A DNA stretch of 38,438 nt. Source: Paracoccaceae bacterium. Lineage in GTDB: Bacteria > Pseudomonadota > Alphaproteobacteria > Rhodobacterales > Rhodobacteraceae. The stretch lies in contig JALQUU010000026.1 in NCBI GenBank assembly GCA_023260655.1, positions 1 through 38,438 on the forward strand, given 5' to 3'. Under the pieces are notes generated by a model. That model saw only the letters and a list, made by a program, of their open reading frames with translations. It ran no database searches and was not told where the DNA came from. Below, piece after piece: positions 1 through 7,940 of the stretch (position 1 is its first letter; each line of letters begins with the position of its first letter). Position numbers and translations under genes: made by a program.

Positions 1-178
1 CGGTCTCGGCCATCGTGTGGCCGGCCATCGCCACCACCGCTTCGATCGCGCCCTTGAGCACACCCAAGGTCTGCGCCTCGACACCGAAGATCACCGGCAC
101 GATGGGGCGGCCCCAGCGGGCGCAGAGAAAGCTTCCGTCGGTGCGGGTGAAGAGCGGGGTGATATCGTCGGGCGTCAT
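1..178 (-). CDS. Unrecognised conserved-looking protein, 3' end outside window
   Basis: The N-terminal 59 codons of a gene running off the left edge are visible, beginning MTPDDITPLFTRTDGSFLCARWGRPIVPVIF when read in two steps (MTPDDITPLFTRTDG, then SFLCARWGRPIVPVIF). It starts 32 bp downstream of the ruvB stop codon on the same strand, so it may be the last gene of the ruvCAB transcript. The visible part has no signal peptide or membrane segment and no motif I can assign. In related genomes ruvB is often followed by the ybgC-tol genes, but this sequence is not YbgC. Function is unknown; the coding call rests on the clean frame, the ATG and the position. Confidence 0.6.
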   Translation of the reverse strand, partial: MTPDDITPLFTRTDGSFLCARWGRPIVPVIFGVEAQTLGVLKGAIEAVVAMAGHTMAET

Positions 179-209
179 GGCGCGGGCCTAGCGGCTTTTG
201 CGGGCAATC

Positions 210-1229
210 TCAATCGAAGAGGTCGGCGCCGTTCTTCGGCGCGTCAAGGCCAAGGTGCCGCCAGGCCGCGGCGGCGAGCATCCGCCCGCGCGGGGTCCGT
301 TGGATGAGGCCCTGCTGCAGGAGATAGGGCTCGATCACCTCTTCCAGCGCATCTCGGCTTTCCGAAAGCGCTGCCGAAAGCGTCTCGATCCCCACCGGCC
401 CGCCGCCATAGCTTTCGGCGATGAGGCTCAGATAGCGCCGGTCGGCCCCGTCGAGGCCGAGGTGATCGACGCCGAGGCGGGTCAGCGCCCGGTCGGCAAT
501 CTCGCGCGTCACGCGGCCATCGCCCTCGACCAGCGCGAAATCGACGACCCGGCGCAAGAGCCGCCCGGCGATGCGCGGCGTGCCTCGGGCGCGGCGGGCA
601 ATCTCGCGGGCGCCGTCGTCCTCGGCGGGCGTGCCCATCAGGCGCGCGCCGCGGGTGACGATCTCGTGCAGCTCGTCGACGTTGTAGAACTGAAGCCGCG
701 TCGGGATGCCGAAGCGGTCGCGCAGGGGCGTTGTCAGAAGGCCGAGGCGGGTGGTGGCGCCGACGAGGGTGAAGGGCTGAAGCTCGATCCGCACGGTCCG
801 CGCCGCCGGCCCCTCGCCGATGACGAGATCGAGCTCGAAATCCTCGAGCGCGGGATAGAGCACCTCTTCCACCGCCGGATTGAGCCGGTGGATCTCGTCG
901 ATAAAAAGAACGTCCCGCGCCTCGAGGTTCGTCAGGATCGCCGCCAGATCGCCCGCCTTCGCAAGAACCGGCCCCGAGGTCATGCGGAAGCCAACCCCCA
1001 ATTCCCGCGCCATGATCTGCGCCAGCGTCGTCTTGCCCAAACCGGGGGGGCCATGGAACAGCGTGTGGTCCATCGCCTCGCCCCGCTGCCGCGCGGACTG
1101 GATGAACACCTTCAAATTCGCCCGCGCCTCTTTCTGCCCGATGAACTCGTCCAGCATCTGGGGCCGCAAAGCGCGGTCATTATCCTCTGGCATCGCTTCG
1201 GGCCGCAGGGTCGGATCAGGGCTCGCCAT
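210..1229 (-). CDS. ruvB: Holliday junction branch-migration helicase RuvB
   Basis: RuvB is the hexameric AAA+ motor that, with RuvA, drives branch migration of Holliday junctions during recombinational repair. The 339-residue product has the family's usual length. The Walker A motif GPPGLGKTT is at about residues 60-68 and the Walker B segment [10 protein letters not shown] at about 109-118. Sensor regions ([18 protein letters not shown]) and the C-terminal winged-helix DNA-binding domain (ending near the [16 protein letters not shown] segment) follow. It lies 3 bp downstream of ruvA, so the two are almost certainly co-transcribed and translationally coupled. The ATG giving [18 protein letters not shown] is the only sensible start. 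Identification is secure. Confidence 0.97.
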   Translation of the reverse strand: MASPDPTLRPEAMPEDNDRALRPQMLDEFIGQKEARANLKVFIQSARQRGEAMDHTLFHGPPGLGKTTLAQIMARELGVGFRMTSGPVLAKAGDLAAILTNLEARDVLFIDEIHRLNPAVEEVLYPALEDFELDLVIGEGPAARTVRIELQPFTLVGATTRLGLLTTPLRDRFGIPTRLQFYNVDELHEIVTRGARLMGTPAEDDGAREIARRARGTPRIAGRLLRRVVDFALVEGDGRVTREIADRALTRLGVDHLGLDGADRRYLSLIAESYGGGPVGIETLSAALSESRDALEEVIEPYLLQQGLIQRTPRGRMLAAAAWRHLGLDAPKNGADLFD

Positions 1230-1232
1230 GCC

Positions 1233-1910
1233 TTACCCCTTCGGTGCCAGAAGTTTCAGCGAAAGCCGGATCAGCGCCGAAGTATCCGCCTCCGGATCAC
1301 CCCCCGCCGCTTCCGCCACTGCAGACGCCGCTTCACCCGGCGCATATCCAAGGTTCGACAAGGCCGACAAAGCCTCCGCCTGCGCCGCCGCATTCCCCCG
1401 AACCGGAGCCGGAGCCGCCGGCTTGGGGCGCGGCGCATCCGCCACAGGCTCGATCACCTCCACAGAGGCCACCGCTTCCGCAGGCACCCGCCCCGCCATC
1501 GCCATCAGCGAGGGCGCCTTATCCTTCAATTCGATCACCACGCGCTGCGCCGTTTTCGGCCCTATCCCCTTCGCCGCCCGAAACGCCGCCACATCGCCCA
1601 AGGCAATCGCCCGCGCCACGCCTTCGGTGCCCAAAGCCCCAAGGATCGCCAAAGAAACCTTCGCACCCACGCCCTGCACCGTCATCAGCATCCGGTGCCA
1701 TTCCTTTTCAAGAACCGTCGGGAAGCCATAAAGCTGCAGCAAATCCTCCCGCACCACGAGGTCGGTATAAAGCGAAACCGCCTCGCCCACCCCTGGCATC
1801 CGCGCCAGCGTGCGATCCGAGCAGAACACCAGATACCCCACGCCGCGCACATCGATCAGCACATGATCATCCGCGCGATAATCCAGAATGCCCGAAATCT
1901 TGCCGATCAT
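1233..1910 (-). CDS. ruvA: Holliday junction branch-migration complex subunit RuvA
   Basis: RuvA binds the four-way junction as a tetramer and loads RuvB rings. I place the start at the ATG giving [20 protein letters not shown]. This matches the family N-terminus and gives 225 residues; the frame stays open 21 codons further upstream, but only within ruvC. The N-terminal OB-fold comes first. Next come helix-hairpin-helix motifs ([17 protein letters not shown] at about 70-86 and [19 protein letters not shown] at about 104-122). An Ala/Pro-rich linker leads to the C-terminal RuvB-binding domain (residues ~180-225). The start overlaps the ruvC stop by 4 bp (ATGA), indicating translational coupling. 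Confidence 0.97.
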   Translation of the reverse strand: MIGKISGILDYRADDHVLIDVRGVGYLVFCSDRTLARMPGVGEAVSLYTDLVVREDLLQLYGFPTVLEKEWHRMLMTVQGVGAKVSLAILGALGTEGVARAIALGDVAAFRAAKGIGPKTAQRVVIELKDKAPSLMAMAGRVPAEAVASVEVIEPVADAPRPKPAAPAPVRGNAAAQAEALSALSNLGYAPGEAASAVAEAAGGDPEADTSALIRLSLKLLAPKG

Positions 1911-2413
1911 GCCGAGGCCCTCGCCAAAGCCGCTGCCAAACCACCGTGCGAGCGCGCGAAATAGGCGTGGCACATCGCGATCGCCAAAGCATCCGCCGCA
2001 TCCGGCCCCGCCAGCTTCACGCCCGGCAACTGCATCCGTACCATATGGTCCACCTGCTGCTTGGCCGCGTGGCCCACACCCACCACCGTCTTCTTCACCT
2101 GGTTCGGCGCATATTCCCCCACCGGCAAACCCGCTTCTGCCGGTGCCAGCACAGCCACACCCCGCGCTTGGCCGAGTTTCAGCGTCCCCGATCCGTCCTT
2201 GTTCACAAAGGTATGTTCCACCGCCGCCTGATCCGGGCGATATTCGGCAATCAACGCTTTGAGCTGACGATAGAGCGACACCAACCGCTCCGGCATCTCA
2301 GCGCCTTCGGAATGGCACACCCCGTTCGCGACATGGGTGAGTCGGCTTCCCTCAACGTCGATCACGCCCCAACCCATGTTCCGTAATCCGGGATCGATAC
2401 CGAGAATCCGCAC
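1907..2413 (-). CDS. ruvC: Crossover junction endodeoxyribonuclease RuvC
   Basis: RuvC is the dimeric resolvase that nicks Holliday junctions symmetrically. The 168-residue product opens [19 protein letters not shown], containing the first catalytic Asp (residue 7). The second acidic site is in [11 protein letters not shown] and the C-terminal acidic pair in [14 protein letters not shown]. These are the RNase H-fold residues expected of the family. The start codon is GTG at 2413, with an AGGG ribosome-binding stretch about 8 nt upstream. It is the first gene of ruvC-ruvA-ruvB and faces away from the DUF1127 gene. I found no convincing LexA box (GTTC/GAAC pairs at 7-nt spacing) upstream. Confidence 0.97.
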   Translation of the reverse strand: MRILGIDPGLRNMGWGVIDVEGSRLTHVANGVCHSEGAEMPERLVSLYRQLKALIAEYRPDQAAVEHTFVNKDGSGTLKLGQARGVAVLAPAEAGLPVGEYAPNQVKKTVVGVGHAAKQQVDHMVRMQLPGVKLAGPDAADALAIAMCHAYFARSHGGLAAALARASA

Positions 2414-2583
2414 GCTGCTACCCTGCCCTGAACATTCTGTTGCTTTTCCGCCTCACTAGCACGAAACGCGAACAAACGCCAAGCGGAATGCGCTGCACCA
2501 CAATCTTGCCGCAATGCAGCATAAATTTTGTGCAAAATGAAAGAAACTCGCCGCTGGACCCCCTGAAAACGACATTTTCGCCC

Positions 2584-2612
2584 TTGCCAATTCCGTCGCA
2601 TTAACCCTAAAT
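2584..2612 (+). promoter_or_regulatory. Candidate promoter for the DUF1127 gene and downstream RNA
   Basis: A TTGCCA hexamer (2584-2589) is separated by 17 nt from CTAAAT (2607-2612) and is preceded by C residues, giving a CTTG-type -35. In Rhodobacter the equivalent DUF1127/CcsR locus is transcribed from RpoHI/RpoHII stress promoters, and this pair would fit such a promoter loosely. This is an inference from spacing only. It would leave a leader of about 130 nt. The rest of the 2414-2749 gap holds the ruvC upstream region (no clear promoter seen) and the inverted repeat at 2631-2679. Confidence 0.35.
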
Positions 2613-2630
2613 TTAAAGGGAAGAGACCCA

Positions 2631-2679
2631 TGCGTTCGCCGCAAGGGTCCTTTGCGTTTTCTGATATTGTGCGAACGCA
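2631..2679 (+). promoter_or_regulatory. Nested hairpin in the DUF1127 leader
   Basis: TGCGTTCGC (2631-2639) and GCGAACGCA (2671-2679) are perfect 9-bp inverted repeats. Inside them CGCAAGG (2640-2646) can pair with CCTTTGCG (2649-2656) with one bulge. The structure lies about 70 nt before the ATG of the DUF1127 gene. It has no downstream T run, so it is not an ordinary terminator. It may be a leader RNA structure or a processing site. Confidence 0.4.
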
Positions 2680-2749
2680 GCATGAGCCCTAGATGCAGGC
2701 CATCCCGGCACGAAGCCGGCCCGAAATTTTCCTGCATAGGACCGCTGAA

Positions 2750-2956
2750 ATGGCTCTCTACGAAACCTCCCGCATTGCACACGGCGCAAGCTTTGCTGCC
2801 CGTATCTCCTTCCTTTTCGCCACCGCAACCGAAGCCTTCACCGCTTGGAACGATGCCCGCGTGACCCGCAAGGCCCTCGCGCAGCTCTCCGACCGTGAAC
2901 TCGAAGACATCGGCCTCTGCCGTGGTGACATCGAGCTGGTGGTCAACCGCCACTAA
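2750..2956 (+). CDS. Small DUF1127 (YjiS-like) protein, probable RNA-binding regulator
   Basis: A 68-residue protein beginning MALYETSRIAHGASFAARIS and ending in the DUF1127 signature ALAQLSDRELEDIGLCRGDIELVV. Small DUF1127 proteins of alphaproteobacteria have been linked to stress, carbon and phosphate regulation; the Rhodobacter sphaeroides member CcaF1 is reported to bind RNA. The start at 2750 is chosen over an in-frame upstream ATG (2693) because AGGA lies 8 nt before it and the family begins here. Immediately downstream are two hairpins with CU-rich loops, the arrangement known for CcsR/cuckoo RNAs. Co-transcription of protein and RNA from a stress promoter is likely by analogy. The predicted product is cytoplasmic. 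Confidence 0.88.
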   Translation: MALYETSRIAHGASFAARISFLFATATEAFTAWNDARVTRKALAQLSDRELEDIGLCRGDIELVVNRH

Positions 2957-3046
2957 TCAAATGCCTTGAGGCATTCGCCCTCCCTCGGATGCCTCAAGCC
3001 TCAAACGCCGTTCGCCCTCCTCCCTGGCGAACGGCGTTTTTATTTT
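2957..3046 (+). ncRNA. CcsR/cuckoo-type small RNA with CCUCCUCCC-like loops
   Basis: Two strong hairpins follow the DUF1127 stop codon. Hairpin 1 has 13-bp arms (2965-2977 and 2986-2998, one U-G pair) and loop CCCTCCCT. Hairpin 2 has 14-bp arms (3003-3016 and 3026-3039) and loop CTCCTCCCT, then a T-rich tail. This is the layout of the cuckoo RNA family and the CcsR RNAs of Rhodobacter: stem-loops exposing an anti-Shine-Dalgarno-like motif, placed next to a DUF1127 gene. Hairpin 1 has a shortened motif and hairpin 2 the fuller CUCCUCCC. The RNA is probably processed from the DUF1127 mRNA; its 5' end cannot be fixed from sequence. Targets are unknown here. Confidence 0.75.
3003..3046 (+). terminator. 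Rho-independent terminator formed by hairpin 2
   Basis: A perfect 14-bp stem (3003-3016 with 3026-3039) carries loop CTCCTCCCT and is followed by TTTTTATTTT-type sequence (3037-3046). It should end the DUF1127/sRNA transcript about 85 nt before comM while displaying the CU-rich loop. Confidence 0.9.
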
Positions 3047-3132
3047 GTCCGACCCGTCCCGAGGCCGCGCATTAATCTTTCGGTAAGAATGATCACCTAG
3101 CGTTCAGAAAGGTTAATTTCTGGACGGCTCTC

Positions 3133-4644
3133 ATGGTCAAACGCGCCTACACGGTCGCTTTCGAAGGCGTTTCGGCCCGTCTCGTCGAAGTCCAATGCGC
3201 CGTCACCCCCGGCATCCCCGCCTTCGGCCTCGTCGGCCTCCCCGATAAAGCCGTCTCCGAAGCGAAAGATCGCGTCCGCGCCGCCCTCACCGCCCTCGGC
3301 ATCGCCCTCCCCTCGAAGCGCATCACCGTCAATCTCGCCCCCGCCGACCTCCCCAAGGAAGGCAGCCACTTCGACCTGCCCATAGCGCTCGCCCTTCTCA
3401 GCGCGCTCGAAATCATCCCCGCCGACGCCATCGAAGGCACGGTCTCCTTGGGCGAACTCAGCCTCGACGGTGCCCTCCTCCCCGTCGTAGGCGCCCTCCC
3501 CGCCGCCCTCACTGCCGCTGAAACCGGTCGCATGCTCCTCTGCCCCGCCGCTTCCGGTGCAGAAGCCGCATGGGTCAGCGATACCAAAGTCATCGCCCCC
3601 GCCTCCCTTTCAGCCACCCTGCGCCACTTCACGGGCCAAAGCCCGATGTCACCCGCCCAGCCCGGCGAAGTGATCGAAGGCACAGGCCCCCGCTGCCTTC
3701 GCGACATCAAAGGACAGGAAAAAGCCAAACGCGCGCTCGAAATTGCCGCCGCTGGCCGCCACCACCTCTTCCTCGTCGGCACGCCCGGTTCCGGCAAATC
3801 CATGCTCGCCGCGCGCCTCCCCACCATCCTGCCGCCGCTCACCCCCGTCGAAGCACTCGAAACCTCGATGATCCACTCGCTCGCAGGCCTTCTTTCCGAA
3901 GGTGGCATCAGCCGCACCCGCCCCTTACGCGCTCCGCACCACACCGCCTCCATGGCAGCCATCGTCGGCGGCGGGCGCGGCGCGAAACCCGGCGAGATCA
4001 GCCTCGCCCATCACGGCGTCCTCTTCCTCGACGAATTGCCCGAATTCCCCCGAGCCGTGCTCGAAACCCTGCGCCAACCCATCGAAACCGGCGAAGTCAT
4101 GGTCGCCCGCGCCAACGCCCACGTCACCTACCCTTGCCGCTTCCTCTTGGTCGCCGCCGCCTATCCCTGCCGCTGCGGCCATCTCTCCGACCCCGGCCGC
4201 GCCTGCACCCGCGCCCCCGCCTGCGGCGACGATTACGTGGGCCGCATCTCCGGCCCCCTGATGGATCGCTTCGACCTCCGCGTCGAAGTTCCGCCCGTCG
4301 CCTATCGCGACCTCGACCTCCCCGCCTCAGGCGACACCTCCGCCACCGTCGCCGCCCGCGTCACCAGCGCCCGCAAAGCCCAAGCCGACCGCGCCGATGG
4401 CGCGCCCCGCCTCAATGCCGATCTGGAAGGCGAAGAACTCGAACGCATCGCCGCCCCAGATGCCGAGGGCCGCGCGCTCCTGATCAAAGTGGCAGACCGT
4501 TTCGGCCTCTCCGCGCGCGGCTATCACCGTGTCATGCGCGTCGCCCGCACCATTGCCGATCTCGAAGGTGAAGCCTCCGTGCTGCGCCACCACATCGCCG
4601 AAGCCGCAGGCTTCCGCTTGGCTGGTGTCAAGGAGCGGGCGTAA
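3133..4644 (+). CDS. comM: YifB/ComM family Mg-chelatase-like AAA+ ATPase
   Basis: ComM is a hexameric helicase that promotes branch migration while transformed DNA is integrated; YifB proteins without natural competence share the fold. The 503-residue product starts MVKRAYTVAFEGVSARLVEV and has the N-terminal Lon/S5-like domain (residues ~1-170, with GLVGLPDKAVSEAKDRVR). The AAA+ core has Walker A GTPGSGKS at about 216-223 and Walker B GVLFLDELPEF at about 295-305. A Cys-rich segment CRCGHLSDPGRACTRAPACG lies at about 346-365, and the Mg-chelatase C-terminal helical domain follows. It is a single gene, preceded by the sRNA terminator, and overlaps the convergent esterase gene by 17 bp. Codons are strongly C-ending. 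Confidence 0.93.
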   Translation: MVKRAYTVAFEGVSARLVEVQCAVTPGIPAFGLVGLPDKAVSEAKDRVRAALTALGIALPSKRITVNLAPADLPKEGSHFDLPIALALLSALEIIPADAIEGTVSLGELSLDGALLPVVGALPAALTAAETGRMLLCPAASGAEAAWVSDTKVIAPASLSATLRHFTGQSPMSPAQPGEVIEGTGPRCLRDIKGQEKAKRALEIAAAGRHHLFLVGTPGSGKSMLAARLPTILPPLTPVEALETSMIHSLAGLLSEGGISRTRPLRAPHHTASMAAIVGGGRGAKPGEISLAHHGVLFLDELPEFPRAVLETLRQPIETGEVMVARANAHVTYPCRFLLVAAAYPCRCGHLSDPGRACTRAPACGDDYVGRISGPLMDRFDLRVEVPPVAYRDLDLPASGDTSATVAARVTSARKAQADRADGAPRLNADLEGEELERIAAPDAEGRALLIKVADRFGLSARGYHRVMRVARTIADLEGEASVLRHHIAEAAGFRLAGVKERA

Positions 4645-5518
4645 TCCGCGCCGCGATCCGCGCAAGGCTCGCCCGCGCCTCCGGCAGGAACCGCTCGAAA
4701 TAGGGCCATGCGTGCGGCAGGTCCGCTGCGATCTCGCAACTCACCATAACGCCCAGCGCCCTGAGCCGTGCCGCCATCTTCAACGTGTCATTCAGCAGGA
4801 TTTCCGTGCGCGACACGAAAAGCATCACTTCGCCTGCTCCCGGATATGTGCCGAAATAGGGCGACGCGCCTGGATCACGCGGGTCCTGCCCCGCCAGATA
4901 AATCTCGCCCGTCTCTTCCGCCCGCGCCACGGGCAAAAGCACATCCGCATCGGCATTCTGTCCGAGCGAAGGATTGGTAAACGAGAAATCCGTCAGCGGC
5001 GAAAACGCGAATGTCAGCTTCGGCCCCAGCACGCCTTCCCGCGCCAATTGCCCAAGGAGCGCCAGCACCAAGCCCCCGCCCGCGCTATCGCCGCCCAAGA
5101 ACACCTCGCGCCCCTCGGCCCGCAGCGCATCATAAGCCGCCCGCGCATCCTCCAAGGCCGCCGGATAGGGGTGCTCCGGTGCCAAACGGTAATCCGGCAG
5201 ATACACCGGCAACCCCGTGCGCAACGCCAAAGCCGCCCCAAGCCCCGAATGCGTCCGCGCCGAGCCGAAGACATAGCCGCCGCCATGCAGATAAAGCACC
5301 GCCGCCTGATCCGACGGCCCCTTCGCCAGTTCCACTTCCAGAGCAGGCACACCGCCCAAGGCGCATTCAGTCACCGAAACCCGCCCGCGCGGCGCAAACA
5401 ATACCCGCGCCTTCCGCTCGAACCCTTCCCGCACCTCGTCCGGCCCCGGTGCCTTCGCGAGGAACGGCTTCTCGAAGGCGCGCAGAAACAGGTTCAGGAA
5501 CGGGCGGGCAAAGCTCAT
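4628..5518 (-). CDS. Alpha/beta-hydrolase of the hormone-sensitive-lipase type (esterase)
   Basis: A 296-residue predicted carboxylesterase. The oxyanion-hole motif HGGG is at residues 78-81, the nucleophile Ser145 lies in GDSAG, and [17 protein letters not shown] (108-124) is the classic family signature. The catalytic His is probably in LPHAWPYF near residue 269. The acid position, normally Asp in a DPLRDE-like segment, appears to be Glu here (SRTEILLND). The N-terminal cap is short. The start overlaps the gshB stop by 4 bp (ATGA), so it is translated as part of the yraN-gshB operon. Its 3' end runs 17 bp into comM on the other strand with no terminator between. The natural substrate is unknown. 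Confidence 0.85.
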   Translation of the reverse strand: MSFARPFLNLFLRAFEKPFLAKAPGPDEVREGFERKARVLFAPRGRVSVTECALGGVPALEVELAKGPSDQAAVLYLHGGGYVFGSARTHSGLGAALALRTGLPVYLPDYRLAPEHPYPAALEDARAAYDALRAEGREVFLGGDSAGGGLVLALLGQLAREGVLGPKLTFAFSPLTDFSFTNPSLGQNADADVLLPVARAEETGEIYLAGQDPRDPGASPYFGTYPGAGEVMLFVSRTEILLNDTLKMAARLRALGVMVSCEIAADLPHAWPYFERFLPEARASLARIAARITPAP

Positions 5519-6450
5519 GCGCGCTTGGCCTCAATCACCTGCCAGATCCGCTCCGCCGTATTGGTGCCGTCAAAGCGCTCCAGTTCCTGAATACCCGTAG
5601 GCGAGGTCACGTTGATCTCGGTCAGCCAGTTGCCGATCACATCGATCCCCACGAAAACCTGCCCCTTTTCCTTCAGAACAGGCCCGATCCGCGCACAAAT
5701 CTCGTGATCCCGCGCTGTCAGATCGACCTTCTCCGGCCGCCCGCCCACATGCATATTCGACCGCGTCTCCCCCGCCTGCGGCACCCGGTTGATCGCGCCC
5801 ACCGGTTCGCCATCCACCAAGATCACCCGCTTGTCGCCTTTCGAGACATCAGGCAGGAACTTCTGCACGATGAGCGGCTCGCGCGAGAAGCCCGTGAACA
5901 GCTCGAAGAGCGACGACAGGTTCCGATCCTCCGGCGTCAACCGGAACACCCCCGCACCGCCATTGCCATAAAGCGGCTTCAGGATGATATCGCCATGGCG
6001 TTCGCGGAACGCCTTGATCGTCGCCAGATCCCGCGCAATCGCGGTGGGCGGCGTCAGATCGGGGAAGTCGAGCACCAGAAGCTTCTCGGGATAATTCCGC
6101 ACCCAGAAAGGATCGTTCACCACCAGCGTTTTCGGCATCAGGCGCTGCAGAATATGCGTCGTGGTGATGTAGAACATGTCGAACGGCGGATCCTGCCGCA
6201 GCCAGACCACATCGAACTCGCTCAGATCGACTTCGGTTTCCGCACCAAGGCTGTAATGCGCCCCTTCCACCCGCTGCACCGTCACGGGCCAGCCCCGCGC
6301 CGTCACGCGGCCTTCCTGATAGGCCAGACGCTCCGGAATGTAGTAAAACAGCTCATGCCCGCGCGCCTGCGCTTCCAGCATGATGCGGAAGGTCGAATCC
6401 GCGTTGATACTGATCGGACCGATCGGGTCCATCTGGATCGCGACTCTCAT
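5515..6450 (-). CDS. gshB: Glutathione synthetase
   Basis: GshB ligates glycine to gamma-glutamylcysteine in an ATP-dependent reaction, the last step of glutathione synthesis. The 311-residue product begins [21 protein letters not shown]. It carries the family segments [40 protein letters not shown], the ATP-grasp piece [18 protein letters not shown], and the C-terminal [19 protein letters not shown] metal/substrate-binding region. An AAGGAG ribosome-binding site lies just before the ATG. It lies 57 bp downstream of yraN and overlaps the esterase gene by 4 bp. The rsmI, yraN, gshB neighbourhood is a recurrent proteobacterial arrangement. Confidence 0.97.
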   Translation of the reverse strand: MRVAIQMDPIGPISINADSTFRIMLEAQARGHELFYYIPERLAYQEGRVTARGWPVTVQRVEGAHYSLGAETEVDLSEFDVVWLRQDPPFDMFYITTTHILQRLMPKTLVVNDPFWVRNYPEKLLVLDFPDLTPPTAIARDLATIKAFRERHGDIILKPLYGNGGAGVFRLTPEDRNLSSLFELFTGFSREPLIVQKFLPDVSKGDKRVILVDGEPVGAINRVPQAGETRSNMHVGGRPEKVDLTARDHEICARIGPVLKEKGQVFVGIDVIGNWLTEINVTSPTGIQELERFDGTNTAERIWQVIEAKRA

Positions 6451-6507
6451 CGGCAGAACTCCTTATTCGTCCTGCCTTACATGGCGCATGCCCATGAGGG
6501 AGGCAAA

Positions 6508-6852
6508 TCAGAATTCACCAAAAGCGTTCTCGAGCACCCGAACCCGCCCCATCCCATCGACAAGCGCCAGATCGAACCTGACGTTACTCGCAATGCCCCC
6601 GGGCACCTGCGCCAGATACTCCGATGCTGCCGCCACGATCCGTTGCCTCTGCCGCGGCCCCAGCAAAAGCGCCGCCCTCTCGAAGTCACGCGCCGCCTTC
6701 ACCTCGACGAAAACAAGCCCCTTCCCTTCGTCGAAAATCAGATCAATCTCGCAGCTCTGCCCGCGCCAGCGCTCCGCCAGAGCCACATATCCCGCCCGGA
6801 TATAGACCCGCAAAACCGCGCCTTCCGCCGAGAACCCCATCAGGCAAGACAC
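6508..6852 (-). CDS. YraN family (UPF0102) endonuclease-fold protein
   Basis: A 114-residue protein with the UPF0102 core: GYVALAERWRG, the acidic residue in CEIDLIFDEG, and VFVEVKAARDF. These form the restriction-endonuclease-like D-ExK motif; the conserved tail RVRVLENAFGEF follows. Cellular role is not firmly established for the family. The start is uncertain. I use GTG at 6852, giving MSCLMGFSAEGAVL, but the preceding codons (RQRRGQ back to an in-frame TAG at 6871-6873) look homologous to the N-terminus of relatives. No good start codon lies between that TAG and 6852. The ribosome-binding AAAGG would be buried in the hairpin at 6858-6881. It may therefore be poorly translated or slightly truncated. 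Confidence 0.8.
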   Translation of the reverse strand: MSCLMGFSAEGAVLRVYIRAGYVALAERWRGQSCEIDLIFDEGKGLVFVEVKAARDFERAALLLGPRQRQRIVAAASEYLAQVPGGIASNVRFDLALVDGMGRVRVLENAFGEF

Positions 6853-6857
6853 CTGCC

Positions 6858-6881
6858 CGCGCCTTTGGCGCTAAAGGCGCG
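6858..6881 (-). other. Hairpin between rsmI and yraN
   Basis: Nine-base arms (6858-6866 and 6873-6881) flank the 6-nt loop GGCGCT. There is no T run in either direction, so terminator function is doubtful. On the minus strand the 3' arm contains the AAAGG that would be the ribosome-binding site of yraN, and the loop overlaps an in-frame TAG. Confidence 0.45.
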
Positions 6882-6990
6882 CGCCTTGCCTACGCAGGCC
6901 ACAACCCGCCAACGGAAACTGCACATTCTCCACAGATCGGACCGCAACGCCCATCATGCCCTCGCAAACCAGCGAGGCACCGGCCCCGCC

Positions 6991-7848
6991 TTACCCGTTA
7001 CGCTCGATTTCCAGCGCCATCTGGTAGACCTTCCGGCGCGGCAGGCCCGTTTCTGCTGCCACCAGATCCACCGCATCCCGAATGCTCATTTCCTGCATTC
7101 TTTGCTTCAGCGCCAATTCTGGCACAGATTCGCTAATTTTCTCCGAACGCCGATCCACCAGCACAACAATCTCGCCTTTCGGCGGCTGCTCGCTTGCCGA
7201 CAAGGCTAGCTCACTCAGCGTCCCGCGGCGAACCTCTTCAAATTTCTTGGTTAATTCCCGCGCGAGCGCCGCATCCCGATCCCCGAGAATCTCCGCCGCA
7301 TCCGCCAGCATTGCCGCCACGCGCGCCGGAGACTCGTAGAACACCAGCGTCGCCGGAACCCCGGAAACCTCCTCCAACGCCCGCCGCCGCGCGCCCTTCG
7401 CCGAGGGCAGAAACCCTGCGAACATGAACCTGTCGGTCGGCAATCCCGCCAACGTCAGCGCCGTAATCACCGCCGAAGGCCCCGGTGCAGAGGTCACCGC
7501 ATATCCCGCCTCGCGCGCCGCGCGGGCCAGATCGAAACCGGGGTCGGAAATCATCGGCGTGCCCGCTTCGGAGGCATAAAGCACCGATTTCCCCTCTCCG
7601 ATCGCGGCCATCAATCGCGGCCGCATCTGCGCGCCATTATGCTCGTGATAGGAATACATCGGCCGATCCCCGATCGGAACGCCATGGATTTCCATCAACC
7701 GTCGCAAACTCCGCGTGTCTTCCGCCACCAGCACATCGGCGGACAGCAGAAGATCCAATGCCCTGAGCGTAATGTCGCGTGCCGTGCCAATCGGTGTGGC
7801 AATCAGGTACAAGCCCGCCTGCAGCGGCACATGATTAGGATTAGGCAC
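6991..7848 (-). CDS. rsmI: 16S rRNA (cytidine(1402)-2'-O)-methyltransferase RsmI
   Basis: RsmI transfers a methyl group from SAM to the 2'-OH of C1402 in 16S rRNA, fine-tuning the decoding centre. The 285-residue product has the tetrapyrrole-methylase fold: GLYLIATPIGTARDITLRAL (residues ~12-31), VAEDTRSLRRLM, the signature ASEAGTPMISDPG (family usual: DAGTP; SEAGTP is a common alphaproteobacterial variant), and SAPGPSAVITALTLAGLPTDRF. The C-terminal helix AVDLVAAETGLPRRKVYQMAL is typical. The start is GTG at 7848. It is divergent from the LpoA-like gene (92-bp gap) and 138 bp upstream of yraN. Confidence 0.96.
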   Translation of the reverse strand: MPNPNHVPLQAGLYLIATPIGTARDITLRALDLLLSADVLVAEDTRSLRRLMEIHGVPIGDRPMYSYHEHNGAQMRPRLMAAIGEGKSVLYASEAGTPMISDPGFDLARAAREAGYAVTSAPGPSAVITALTLAGLPTDRFMFAGFLPSAKGARRRALEEVSGVPATLVFYESPARVAAMLADAAEILGDRDAALARELTKKFEEVRRGTLSELALSASEQPPKGEIVVLVDRRSEKISESVPELALKQRMQEMSIRDAVDLVAAETGLPRRKVYQMALEIERNG

Positions 7849-7940
7849 TAGACCCGCCCTCCGTGGCGTTTATTATCCGGCATGAATCCGGGCCACAGGC
7901 CCGACCATCCCCCGAAAGCGTTCCCAGGGAGCTCGTTGCT

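Noticed and set aside
198-1964. A 588-codon plus-strand frame opposite ruvB and ruvA
   Set aside because: Arg/Ala/His-rich shadow of two well-identified genes.
2414-2500. SOS (LexA) box upstream of ruvC
   Set aside because: GAAC and GTTC tetramers occur singly but I found no pair with the 7-nt spacing used by alphaproteobacterial LexA.
2601-2616. Possible CtrA box, TTAA-N-TTAA, upstream of the DUF1127 gene
   Set aside because: The spacer is 8 nt, not the 7 nt of the CtrA consensus, and the flanks do not match.
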